Shown: piece after piece, positions 25,891 to 34,321 of the stretch
Position numbering within the stretch: position 1 is the first letter of the stretch
How the letters are laid out: each line of letters opens with the position of its first letter
Source: Peribacillus folii
GTDB lineage: Bacteria > Bacillota > Bacilli > Bacillales > DSM-1321
Assembly (NCBI RefSeq): GCF_030271255.1
Contig: NZ_JASJOM010000009.1
Span: 62,001-126,000, forward strand
Length of the DNA stretch: 64,000 nt
Reading direction: 5' to 3'
Position numbers and translations under genes: made by a program
The notes under the pieces: generated by a model
What the model was told of the DNA's origin: nothing
The model's database searches: none
What the model saw: only the letters and a program-made list of their open reading frames with translations

Positions 25891-27288
25891 ATGAAAGTGG
25901 AAGAGCGAAGCATTGAATATATTCCAGCGAATGAACGACATGGTAAGGCGAAAGACTTATTTCCGATTTGGTTTGGAGCCAATATGAACATTACTACGCT
26001 TGTGTCAGGGTCATTGCCCATCATGCTGGGGCTTAACTTATTCTGGAGTGTGATGGCCATCGTACTTGGTTCCCTCATAGGTGCCATATTCATGGCATCC
26101 CATTCAGTACAAGGACCGAAGCTTGGAATTCCGCAGATGATTCAAAGCAGGGCCCAATTCGGGGTCATTGGTGCCATCATCCCCTTGTTCCTTGTGATGT
26201 TCATTTATTTAGGGTTTTTCGCAAGCAATACACTTCTTGCGGCCCAAACGATATCGAACATTGTTCCCATTAACCAAACATCGAATATAGTTATAATAGG
26301 TGCGATATGTTTTGTAGTCGCCCTTTATGGTTATGACCTCATTCACAAGGTGCAAAGGTGGTTTTCGGCAGCATCATTTTTACTTTTTTTAATCATGACC
26401 TTTATCGTCTTTCAGCTGCCGGTGCCTGCAGAGCAATGGTTACCGGGTAATATCGCTTTGTCCGGTTTTTTCCTGTCAGTAAGCATTGCGGTTACATGGC
26501 AGTTATCGTATGCACCATATGTTGCTGATTACTCACGCTATTTACCCATTGAAACCCCGCCTGCAAAAACATTTTGGTACAGCTATTCAGGTACAGTAAT
26601 CGGTGCTGTGTGGATGATGGTTTTAGGTGCAGTTTTAACGGTGGCCCTACCCAATTTTCTCGACAACACCGGAGGCAACTTAGCCCATTTATTCGGAAAC
26701 TTTGCGATCCTTATGTTTGCATTGATCGTCTTTGGGCAGCTGGCCATTAATGTTTTTAATCTTTACGGTGCTTTCATGTCCTCGGTAACGACAATCGAGC
26801 CTTTTTTTAAATTCAAGGTTACACCGAAAGTCCGGATGGGGTTCCTGCTTTGCATTACGATCATAGCTACCACTTTATGCATTGTGGGACAAGGGAATTT
26901 TCTTGAGTTCTTCATGAATTTCATCTTTTTTATGAGTTACTTTTTAATTCCATGGACATCCATTAACCTTGTTGATTATTATATATTGCGTCAAGGAGAA
27001 TATAGTGTCAAAGATATCTTCGATTTAAATGGTAAGTACGGAAAAATCAACTGGATTGCAACCTTTGCGTTTGTCGCCTCAATCATTGCGGAAGTTCCTT
27101 TTGTCAATACATCTTTTTATGTTGGTCCTGCCGCCCAAGCACTCAATGGGGCAGACCTGGCTTGGGCAATGGGACTTTTCTTGCCAGCCGTCTTGTATTA
27201 CTTTCCAATGAAGCGAAAGGTCAGTAAGGCGTTGTCTCCATCTGAGGGAGATTCCCTGCCGGTTGAACAAGATCAATTCCCTTCCTGA
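25891..27288 (+). CDS. NCS1-family nucleobase/hydantoin-type permease (YxlA-like), copy 2
   Basis: A 465-residue, 12-helix permease. It opens MKVEERSIEYIPANERHGKA and shares almost all conserved segments with copy 1 (LFPIWFGANMNITTLVSG, GIPQMIQSRAQFGVIGAI, APYVADYSRYLP, WTSINLVDYYILRQGEY). The family imports ring compounds such as cytosine, allantoin, hydantoin or thiamin pyrimidine. GAGGGGGAATCGAG precedes the ATG. It is transcribed in the same direction as the hydrolase 120 bases upstream. Two permeases flanking one pathway could give different affinity or specificity for the same compound class. Confidence 0.9.
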   Translation: MKVEERSIEYIPANERHGKAKDLFPIWFGANMNITTLVSGSLPIMLGLNLFWSVMAIVLGSLIGAIFMASHSVQGPKLGIPQMIQSRAQFGVIGAIIPLFLVMFIYLGFFASNTLLAAQTISNIVPINQTSNIVIIGAICFVVALYGYDLIHKVQRWFSAASFLLFLIMTFIVFQLPVPAEQWLPGNIALSGFFLSVSIAVTWQLSYAPYVADYSRYLPIETPPAKTFWYSYSGTVIGAVWMMVLGAVLTVALPNFLDNTGGNLAHLFGNFAILMFALIVFGQLAINVFNLYGAFMSSVTTIEPFFKFKVTPKVRMGFLLCITIIATTLCIVGQGNFLEFFMNFIFFMSYFLIPWTSINLVDYYILRQGEYSVKDIFDLNGKYGKINWIATFAFVASIIAEVPFVNTSFYVGPAAQALNGADLAWAMGLFLPAVLYYFPMKRKVSKALSPSEGDSLPVEQDQFPS

Positions 27289-27458
27289 TGGGTACACATA
27301 AATTCGGGGAGAGCAACAAGATCCATAATCTTACGAAGTGCCTAGAGGGAAACGAAGGTAGATAGGGAATATGAAGTTGCTATACGGGGGGCTAACCGCT
27401 ATTGGTGGACAGCACAAACTTCCCTTTTAATAAACTTTACCCCATAAATAGAAAAGCG

Positions 27459-27490
27459 GCCTGATCCATCTCGGATACAGGCTTTATTTT
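27459..27490 (-). terminator. Terminator region between permease 2 and LysR 1
   Basis: GCCTGATCC (27459-27467) pairs imperfectly with GGATACAGGC (27473-27482). It is followed by TTTATTTTTT on the plus strand, so it serves the rightward permease unit at least. Confidence 0.6.
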
Positions 27491-27516
27491 TTGTGGCCGT
27501 GAATTTGCAGTTTTAA

Positions 27517-28389
27517 TCATGAAATGGTTTGCAAGTCAATCCCATCCATGAATTCAACGAACGCTTTTACAATATTGAACTCCAATGATTGCTCGTGATA
27601 AAACATCCAGGTTTTACGGATGATCTTTTCCCCATCTTTCGAGCTGATTCTAATTTTGTGGATATTATCCAAATCATTCAATATCATGGTAGGCATGATT
27701 GCGTAACCTAACCCATTCGCAACCATCTTTTTGCAGGTATCAGCTTTGTCGACGTTGATGCTGACGAGCGGAGGCTGTGAATAGTTCTCAGCCCACCAAT
27801 TATCGACATCATTCTTAAGCAATGGATCGGTCTGATAATCGATTCTAGGCAAGGTGGGAAGGAGCCGAATATCAATTGCTTCTTTGGAAGCGATGCAAAT
27901 ACTTTCTTCAAAGAGCAATTTCTTTTTGTCATTCCATCTGTGATCTCCTTTTACAAAGGCGATATGAACTTCCTGGTTATGCATTAGGTGGGTAATTTGG
28001 CTGCTCAATCCCGTTGTAACCTTGAATTCAATATCAGGGTACTGAGCTTTAAAAAGCTTCAGTAGCCCTGGAAGTTTATAATCGGTAAAGAAAGTTGAAA
28101 CACCTAATCTCAATATTCCGGAAACCTTATCCTCCATATTCAAAACCGTTTCTTTTATCCTTTGGATATGCCATAACATCTCCTTGGCGCTTTTTACCAA
28201 ATACTCTCCCTGCGGCGTAAATTGAATGCCGCGGCGGCCCCTCTTGACGATCTGAACTCCAAATTGCTTTTCCATCGCTTTCAATCGATTGGTTAACGCA
28301 GGCTGTGAAAGATATAATACTCTAGCTGCGTTTGTTATATTTTTCTCATTATAAAGAGTTTGGAGAACGATCCAGTCTCTCTCATCCAT
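27517..28389 (-). CDS. LysR-family regulator 1 (next to the AbrB-type transporter)
   Basis: A 290-residue LysR regulator. The N-terminal helix-turn-helix reads KNITNAARVLYLSQPALTNRLKAMEKQFG and the rest is the two-lobed effector domain beginning GILRLGVSTFF. It is divergent from the transporter at 28544 with about 150 bases between, the standard LysR arrangement in which it controls itself and the neighbour. It is clearly paralogous to the LysR at 31874, with the same DERDW/DEKDW start and matching TDPLLKN-type segments. The ATG at 28389 follows GGGGTGA. The inducer is unknown; a carboxylate would be typical. Confidence 0.88.
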   Translation of the reverse strand: MDERDWIVLQTLYNEKNITNAARVLYLSQPALTNRLKAMEKQFGVQIVKRGRRGIQFTPQGEYLVKSAKEMLWHIQRIKETVLNMEDKVSGILRLGVSTFFTDYKLPGLLKLFKAQYPDIEFKVTTGLSSQITHLMHNQEVHIAFVKGDHRWNDKKKLLFEESICIASKEAIDIRLLPTLPRIDYQTDPLLKNDVDNWWAENYSQPPLVSINVDKADTCKKMVANGLGYAIMPTMILNDLDNIHKIRISSKDGEKIIRKTWMFYHEQSLEFNIVKAFVEFMDGIDLQTIS

Positions 28390-28433
28390 GAAAATCACCC
28401 CGAAATAATTAGAAATAACTTTTGTTTATGGTT

Positions 28434-28459
28434 AAATATAATAATTCAATATTATATTT
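28434..28459. promoter_or_regulatory. Candidate LysR-binding dyad
   Basis: AAATATAATA (28434-28443) and TATTATATTT (28450-28459) form a perfect 10-bp inverted repeat with a 6-bp centre in the divergent region. It is a likely LysR binding site or part of overlapping promoters. Confidence 0.5.
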
Positions 28460-28543
28460 ATTTCTATGATTATACTATATTGGTAATATGAATGGGATTC
28501 AGCGGTGCAACAATTTAAACGTGATGAAAGAAGGATGTTTTAA

Positions 28544-29671
28544 ATGAAAATGAACACTTTTGTTCCAGACGTTTGGTTTATCGCCTTAAGTAGCCTGGGC
28601 GGATATTTCCTCTCGCTGACCGGTCTCTCCATCGGATGGATGATTGGCACATTCCTGGCGGCAGCCTTATTATCCTTTTTAAGGCCATCATTCCTGGAGC
28701 ATGGCCAAAACCAAAGGGGAGCCTCTAAACACTGGCTGTTAATAGGGCAATGTATTTTAGGAATCGAACTTGGCCAGAAAATAAACCTGACATTTTTACA
28801 TATTTTCAAGGAGCATTGGATGACCATTATCCTCATGCTGCTTATATCTATCTTTTTTTCTTTACTTTCTGGATTTATTCTATGGAAATACAGTAAAACG
28901 GATATGCTGACTAGTTTTTTTGGAACCGCGCCAGGCGGATTGTCTGCCATGCCTGGGATTGCGGAAGAGGTAGGGGCGAATACTGCAGTCGTCAGCATCA
29001 TTCAAACCATGCGAGTTTTCCTGGTTATCCTCATCATTCCGCTTATTGTCTCTTCATGGTCCGGCAGTCAAGCCGAGCAGGTCATCCAACCTTCTCGGAC
29101 TGCTTCATCTTTTGATATCGGTAACGTGCTTTGGACCATCCTGTTAATCGGGATCGCCTGCAGCGGACATCAATTGGCCAAGTATCTTAGATTCCCAGCT
29201 CCATGGTTAATCGGAAGCATGATCGGAGTTGCCATTTTTCAATCATCCGCTTCATTTTATATGGGCCATGATATCGTTCCATGGTGGCCGCATGCCGTGA
29301 TGATCGTATCCCAAGTGTTTATTGCGGCAAGTATTGGCGGGAGGTTCCAAAAAGATATGTTCATTGGGTTGAAGCGGACGATAATCGTAGCTTTAATAAG
29401 TACGATAGGTCTTATTTTTTCGATGATCCTATGTGCCATCATTGTTTCGAAAATGACCGGCATCGCCCTTATTACATCGGTACTTGCATTCGCTCCTGGC
29501 GGGATTGCTGAAATGACGACCACATCGATCCTGATGGATGCGGACTCTACATTCATCATAGCGGTGCAAGTACTCCGAATCATAATCGTGTGCATTATAT
29601 TGCCGCCAATCTTCAGGCTATTGAATCATTGGGATCAGGCGAAAAACATATATTCCCAATCTTCTGCTTGA
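28544..29671 (+). CDS. AbrB-family membrane transporter (PF05145)
   Basis: A 375-residue integral membrane protein made of two similar halves, about 10-11 helices in all. Each half carries the Gly/Pro-rich motif of the family: SFFGTAPGGLSAMPGIAEEVGAN (about 125-147) and VLAFAPGGIAEMTTTSILMDAD in the second half, with GWMIGTFLAAAL and PWLIGSMIGVA at matching places. The family is named AbrB after an E. coli regulator of aidB, and is also mislabelled ammonia monooxygenase; it is now viewed as a transporter family. AGAAGGATG precedes the ATG. The divergent LysR gene is the likely regulator. The substrate is unknown. Confidence 0.85.
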   Translation: MKMNTFVPDVWFIALSSLGGYFLSLTGLSIGWMIGTFLAAALLSFLRPSFLEHGQNQRGASKHWLLIGQCILGIELGQKINLTFLHIFKEHWMTIILMLLISIFFSLLSGFILWKYSKTDMLTSFFGTAPGGLSAMPGIAEEVGANTAVVSIIQTMRVFLVILIIPLIVSSWSGSQAEQVIQPSRTASSFDIGNVLWTILLIGIACSGHQLAKYLRFPAPWLIGSMIGVAIFQSSASFYMGHDIVPWWPHAVMIVSQVFIAASIGGRFQKDMFIGLKRTIIVALISTIGLIFSMILCAIIVSKMTGIALITSVLAFAPGGIAEMTTTSILMDADSTFIIAVQVLRIIIVCIILPPIFRLLNHWDQAKNIYSQSSA

Positions 29672-29745
29672 ATCTACATACATTTCATTCAATTATTCGT
29701 ATAATTGTAGTGATATGGAGAATCAAGAAAAAGGAGCGGAGGTCT

Positions 29746-30261
29746 GTGGAACATCATCCTGGAAAATTAGATGCATTAACATTGAAAATGAAAGAGATAA
29801 TCCGGCATTCCGGTCATCAATACGAGAATATCATCTTTCTCTGCATAGGTTCAGACCGTTCCATAGGAGATTCTTTAGGCCCTTTAGTGGGAACGATGCT
29901 AAAAGAACATCAAGTGCCGTATCGTGTTTTTGGCACCTTGGAAAAACCTGTACATGCATTTAACTTGGAGGAAACATTGAAAGAGATCAATAAACAATTC
30001 AAAAGACCATTTATCATCAGTGTGGATGCATGTTTAGGTGAGCAAAACCAAGTGGGGGAGGTTTTGCTGAAAGAGGGGCCGCTTATACCTGGAAAAGCAT
30101 TGAAAAAAGTTTTGCCGGAAGTCGGGGATTTTCACATCGTGGGGATGGTGAATTATATTGATCCATTACCGACGATGCAGTTTTTAAATGATACGCGTCT
30201 TTACACGGTCATGAATCTTGCGAAAAGAATCGTGAACATAATCAGTCAGGCATCAGACTAA
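29746..30261 (+). CDS. yyaC: Spore protease-like protein YyaC
   Basis: A 171-residue member of the YyaC family (DUF1256), structurally related to the germination protease GPR. Diagnostic parts are NIIFLCIGSDRSIGDSLGPLVGTML, GTLEKPVHAFNLEETL, ISVDACLG and VGMVNYIDPLPTMQFLNDTRL. The gene is conserved in endospore formers and made during sporulation; its substrate is not established. The start is taken as GTG 29746, placed by AAGGAGCGGAGG at 29731-29742; the longer frame upstream overlaps the transporter. Its presence supports a spore-forming host. Confidence 0.88.
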   Translation: MEHHPGKLDALTLKMKEIIRHSGHQYENIIFLCIGSDRSIGDSLGPLVGTMLKEHQVPYRVFGTLEKPVHAFNLEETLKEINKQFKRPFIISVDACLGEQNQVGEVLLKEGPLIPGKALKKVLPEVGDFHIVGMVNYIDPLPTMQFLNDTRLYTVMNLAKRIVNIISQASD

Positions 30262-30275
30262 CATCCAGTAGCTTA

Positions 30276-30328
30276 TACGGGGCTGTCGCATAAACCCTCC
30301 AAAATGGGTTTTGCGGCAGTCCCGTTTT
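30276..30328. terminator. Terminator between yyaC and the citrate-type transporter
   Basis: A long stem between CGGGGCTGTCGCATAAACCC and GGGTTTTGCGGCAGTCCCG with a short loop, followed by TTTT. It lies between convergent genes. Confidence 0.75.
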
Positions 30329-30345
30329 CCTAAGAAAATTGATGA

Positions 30346-31656
30346 TTATGTGATAGCTCCCGTCACAATAGCGACAATGATGAGGATTAATGAACAAATG
30401 AGGGCCCATTTAAATGCAAACCGCTGTATTTCACCGATATCTGTTTTTACCATACCTACTATCAGCAGTGTCGAAGCAACGAGCGGACTTAAAAAATGTA
30501 TCGGTTGGCCCAATACGGAGGCCCGGGCAACCTCCAATGGATTCACTCCATACGCAGCACCAGCTTCGGCAAGGATGGGCAGAACGCCAAAGTAATAGGC
30601 ATCATTGGATAAGACGAATGTAAATGGCATGCTGGTCAAGGCCACGACCAACGGGAAGAATGAGCCCAAGGAATCCGGAATGATGGCGACTAATGAATTT
30701 GCGATTGCATCGACCATTTTAGTTCCTGAAAAAATCCCTGTGAAGATACCAGCCGCAAAGACTAATGTTACAACCGTGATGGCGTTGCCAGCATGGGCCA
30801 CAAGCCGTTCCCTTTGTTGCTCCAAATTGGGGTAATTGATCATCGAAGCAATTACAAAACCGATGAGGAACAAAACAGGCACTGGCATTAATCCCATTAC
30901 AAGGACGACCATGACTGCAACCGTTAAGATAAGGTTGAACCAGAATAATTTTGGCCGCTTTAAATCGTCATGGATGGCTGAAGCAACCGCTGCCTCATCA
31001 AGAGCTATATTCATTCCTGGAGCGTGCTGGATTTGAACAATGCCCAGTTTCTTACGCTCCTGTTTTCCAAGTACATAGGCAGTAAATAGGATGGAAGCCA
31101 TGCCAGCCAGCATGGTTGGAATAATCGGGATGAAGAATTCATTTGCATTTAACCCTAAAGACGCTATCGCCCTTGTGGCAGGACCTCCCCAAGGCGTCAT
31201 CCCGCTCATGATGCTTACTGAAAGTATGGATATCGTAGCAAGGATAAGGGGGTTCATCCCAAGCCGTAAGTAAAGCGGCAGCATGGCAGACACGGTAATC
31301 ATATGCGTCGTTGTGCCATCCCCGTCCAGAGCAACGGTCATGGCTATTACGGCAGTTCCGATTGCAATCTTGACTGGATCGCCTTTCACGATTTTTAGCA
31401 TCTTCTTGATAAGGGGATCGAATAGTCCTGCATCAATAAGTATTCCGAAAAACAAGATGGCGAACAATAGCAAGGCAGCTGAAGGGGCAACAACTTTTAA
31501 CCCTTCCAGCATTATATCCCCAATTTTGGTACCGAAACCGCCAATGAGGGCAAAAGCAATCGGGACGACTGTCAAGGCTGTAACTGGTGACAAACGTTTG
31601 GACATGATTAAGTAAGTAAAGATGACGACCATTGAAACACCGAGAAAAGTAAGAAT
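30346..31656 (-). CDS. CitMHS-family metal-citrate/tricarboxylate transporter
   Basis: A 436-residue, 12-helix transporter of the CitMHS family, like B. subtilis CitM and CitH. Landmarks: IMSKRLSPVTALTVVPIAFAL, ILFFGILIDAGLFDPLIKK, VALDGDGTTTHMITVSAMLPLY and the second-half LSNDAYYFGVLPILAEAGA. CitM and CitH import citrate as a Mg2+ or Ca2+ complex. The best start is ATT at 31656, 8 nt after AGGAGGGG and exactly matching the N-terminal length of CitM as I recall it; the first ATG (31632) lies 32 nt from the ribosome-binding site and would cut into helix 1. A cre box precedes it. The LysR and PrpF genes alongside suggest an unsaturated tricarboxylate such as trans-aconitate as substrate. Confidence 0.88.
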   Translation of the reverse strand: MLTFLGVSMVVIFTYLIMSKRLSPVTALTVVPIAFALIGGFGTKIGDIMLEGLKVVAPSAALLLFAILFFGILIDAGLFDPLIKKMLKIVKGDPVKIAIGTAVIAMTVALDGDGTTTHMITVSAMLPLYLRLGMNPLILATISILSVSIMSGMTPWGGPATRAIASLGLNANEFFIPIIPTMLAGMASILFTAYVLGKQERKKLGIVQIQHAPGMNIALDEAAVASAIHDDLKRPKLFWFNLILTVAVMVVLVMGLMPVPVLFLIGFVIASMINYPNLEQQRERLVAHAGNAITVVTLVFAAGIFTGIFSGTKMVDAIANSLVAIIPDSLGSFFPLVVALTSMPFTFVLSNDAYYFGVLPILAEAGAAYGVNPLEVARASVLGQPIHFLSPLVASTLLIVGMVKTDIGEIQRFAFKWALICSLILIIVAIVTGAIT

Positions 31657-31674
31657 GATAATCCCCTCCTATAA

Positions 31675-31688
31675 AGTAATCGCTTACA
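31675..31688 (-). promoter_or_regulatory. cre box of the citrate-type transporter
   Basis: On the minus strand this reads TGTAAGCGATTACT, a near-consensus catabolite-response element just ahead of the ribosome-binding site. It predicts CcpA roadblock repression by preferred sugars. Confidence 0.65.
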
Positions 31689-31832
31689 AATAAACAGGTG
31701 CAAAGTAAATTAGTCTTATAGTTTCCAGCTATTACGTTCTGTTTTTAGAATATTACAAATGTTTAAATAAGTAAAATAGATGATTTTTAATGTTTTTATA
31801 AAAAAAAAACTTATAATCCAGTATGAAAAAAA

Positions 31833-31866
31833 GCACAATGAAAATGGGTCATCATTTTCATTGTGC
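31833..31866 (-). terminator. Terminator of LysR 2
   Basis: A perfect 14-bp stem, GCACAATGAAAATG (31833-31846) and CATTTTCATTGTGC (31853-31866). It is followed on the minus strand by a run of T (31832 downward). Confidence 0.85.
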
Positions 31867-31873
31867 CAGAAGA

Positions 31874-32737
31874 TTAGAGAGTGGCGTCTTTATTTAAAAA
31901 ATCAATAAAGTTTTTTACGGAAGATAGCTTTAATGATTCTTGGTTATACATTAACCAAGTATTTCTTAATACAGGCTCTCCATTTTTGTAGGACAATCCG
32001 TACGTATGCAAGTTATCTGCAGGCTGCATGCATATTTCCGGCAATATGGAAACGCCAAGATCGTTTTTAACCATTTCTTTGCACGTTTCCTGCCGATCAG
32101 TCTCCATGGTAACTAATGGAGGCTCCGAGAATCTGTCATGCCACCAGCCGTTAATTAGGTTTTTCAGTGAACTATCAGTTTTATAATTAATGAACGGTAG
32201 CTCCGGCAGATTATCTAGATCCACTTGTTGTTTAGAAATTAAGCAAAGTCTTTCTTTATGGAGCAACGTTTTAATCCCATACCATTCATAATTCCCCCGT
32301 AATATGCCCAATTGAACACTCGACGAATCAAGAAGGTGCATGATTTCTGTACTCCATCCAGTATTGACATTAAATTGGACATGCGGAAATTGGGTTGAAA
32401 AACTTTTCAATATTTTTGGAAGCTTATATTGGGCGAAATTGCTGGAAACCCCCAGCCGTAGCGTGCCTCTTACTTCGTTTTGCATATTCAGCATATAATC
32501 TTTGGTTTGCTGCAGCTTTTTGACCATTTCTTCTGCATAACCAGCTAAATGTATTCCTTCTGAAGTAAACTCGATTCCCCCCTTGATTTTAAAGAAAATG
32601 CTTGTTCCGAACTCTTTCTCCAGGTTTTTAAGCCGGTATGTTAATGCAGGCTGGGAAATATATAAACGCTCTGCGGCACGAGTGATGCTTTTTTCTTCAT
32701 AAAGCACCCTTATCGCTGTCCAATCTTTTTCATCCAT
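31874..32737 (-). CDS. LysR-family regulator 2 (next to PrpF and the citrate-type transporter)
   Basis: A 287-residue LysR regulator with helix-turn-helix KSITRAAERLYISQPALTYRLKNLEKEFG and effector domain beginning GTLRLGVSSNF. It is a paralogue of LysR 1 (27517). It lies between the transporter at 30346 (same strand) and prpF (divergent), and probably controls both. The ATG at 32737 is 6 nt after GAGGTG. The inducer is probably a tri- or dicarboxylate, by analogy with CcpC/CitR-type LysR proteins; this is inference. Confidence 0.88.
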   Translation of the reverse strand: MDEKDWTAIRVLYEEKSITRAAERLYISQPALTYRLKNLEKEFGTSIFFKIKGGIEFTSEGIHLAGYAEEMVKKLQQTKDYMLNMQNEVRGTLRLGVSSNFAQYKLPKILKSFSTQFPHVQFNVNTGWSTEIMHLLDSSSVQLGILRGNYEWYGIKTLLHKERLCLISKQQVDLDNLPELPFINYKTDSSLKNLINGWWHDRFSEPPLVTMETDRQETCKEMVKNDLGVSILPEICMQPADNLHTYGLSYKNGEPVLRNTWLMYNQESLKLSSVKNFIDFLNKDATL

Positions 32738-32878
32738 AGTAAACACCTCATATTGATTATAAGATTTTTTTTGGTTTTTTTTAAAAAAATATGTATTTTA
32801 CTTATAATTTAATTTATCATACTATACTTTCAAAGGAACTGGTAGTACTGGGATAATATTGTAAAGGTGGTTGGTGTA

Positions 32879-34006
32879 ATGAAAATACCAGTAGTTTTGA
32901 TGCGGGGCGGCACAAGTAAAGGGGTTTTTTTCAATTATGAGCATATGCCTTCTGATCCGTCACAGTGGGAAGCGTTTTTACTTGATGTTATGGGCAGTCC
33001 TGATCATCGGCAGATTGATGGACTTGGCGGAGCTAATTCATTGACCAGTAAAGCAGCGATCATCAAGAAGGCCGATTCAACGGATTATGATGTGGAGTAC
33101 ACATTCGCCCAAATAAGCATAGATAACCAAATGGTGGATTTTAAAGGGAATTGTGGAAATATATCATCCGGGGTAGGGCCATACGCCATCGAACAAGGTC
33201 TAGTTCCTGCCATAGAGCCTGTTACGACGGTAAGGATTTTTAATAGAAACACACAAAAATTGATTACAGCGGAAGTGGAAGTTGAAAATGGGCAGGTGAA
33301 AACAGAGGGAAGCTGCTCGATTCCAGGTGTGCCCGGGACAGGTTCACCTGTATACCTTTCTTTTAATCGTGCAGAAGGAGCTGTAACCGGTAAGATTTTT
33401 CCTACGGGGAACCCAGTAGACATGATCAAAACGAAAGACCGGCTCATTCCTGTTTCAATCATTGATGTCGCCAATCCCCTTGTTTTTGTAAGGGCTCATG
33501 ATATTGGCCTGATCGGAAGGGAACTTCCAGCGGATTTCTCACAGGAAAAGCTAAATGAATTGGAAGATATCCGTTCAATTGCAGCTGAAATGTGTCGGTT
33601 TTCCGACCGGAAATCTGCAACGATTAAATCTCCAGCTGTACCTAAAATGACCATCATTGCCCCTCCAATGAATTATGTTGATGTAACTGGAACGGAAAGG
33701 AAAGCGGAAGATATGGATTTGGTGATCAGGATGATGTCCATGCAAAGGCCTCATCAAGCGCTTGCCATTACAGGGGCAATCTGTGCAACTGCAGGAGCGT
33801 ACTTACAGGAAACGATCTTATCTGAAATGGTCGATATCAGACATGAAGTTCTCCGATTGGCCCACCCGGCAGGCATAATGGAAACAAAGGTCGATTTCCT
33901 GGCAGGACACATCCGTGCCATAAAGGTTGTGCGTACAGCGAGAATCATTTTAGAGGGAAATGTGTATACGAAAAGAAATTACGAGCTTATTCACCAATTG
34001 GCTTGA
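32879..34006 (+). CDS. PrpF-family isomerase (methylaconitate/aconitate type)
   Basis: A 375-residue protein with two diaminopimelate-epimerase-like domains. PrpF signatures are PVVLMRGGTSKGVFF at the N-terminus, DGLGGANSLTSKAAII, FKGNCGNISSGVGPYAIEQG (proton-shuttling Lys/Cys region) and PMNYVDVTG in the second half. Family members isomerise cis/trans or shift the double bond of aconitate, 2-methylaconitate, methylitaconate or oxalomesaconate. No methylcitrate genes are nearby; the partners are a citrate-type transporter and a LysR regulator, so a trans-aconitate-type substrate is the best inference. ATG 32879 follows AAAGGTGG. Confidence 0.87.
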   Translation: MKIPVVLMRGGTSKGVFFNYEHMPSDPSQWEAFLLDVMGSPDHRQIDGLGGANSLTSKAAIIKKADSTDYDVEYTFAQISIDNQMVDFKGNCGNISSGVGPYAIEQGLVPAIEPVTTVRIFNRNTQKLITAEVEVENGQVKTEGSCSIPGVPGTGSPVYLSFNRAEGAVTGKIFPTGNPVDMIKTKDRLIPVSIIDVANPLVFVRAHDIGLIGRELPADFSQEKLNELEDIRSIAAEMCRFSDRKSATIKSPAVPKMTIIAPPMNYVDVTGTERKAEDMDLVIRMMSMQRPHQALAITGAICATAGAYLQETILSEMVDIRHEVLRLAHPAGIMETKVDFLAGHIRAIKVVRTARIILEGNVYTKRNYELIHQLA

Positions 34007-34082
34007 TTTAAGCAAAATTGGGCTATATCTTGGCTGTTCATCCCAACTGTCTTTTTGTTATCTCCTGTGCACACCCCCTTGC

Positions 34083-34119
34083 AAATATGACGCATCGATT
34101 CCATCGGTGCGTCATATTT
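34083..34119. terminator. Long hairpin downstream of prpF
   Basis: A 17-bp stem with one wobble and a 3-base loop, from AAATATGACGCATCGAT (34083-34099) and ATCGGTGCGTCATATTT (34103-34119). The T-tract is short, so termination is likely but not certain. Confidence 0.5.
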
Positions 34120-34321
34120 ATGCATCCATTTACATCTAAACCTTTTCCCCTGGTGTTTAAGCAGCTACTTCATGCATAGTGGTCTTACTAAATACATGTT
34201 TTCCACAACGATATGGCTGATAATGCTTTGTTCTTGGAAAATACATATGGATGCGATATTGCGCAACTGTGTATAATAAATTGGAAACCTGATTAATAGA
34301 AAGTTGGTGACATCAATATCC

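Noticed and set aside
15743..27288. The two NCS1 genes as ends of a mobile element
   Set aside because: They are ordinary paralogous coding sequences in opposite orientation, with no terminal repeats, transposase or target duplication.
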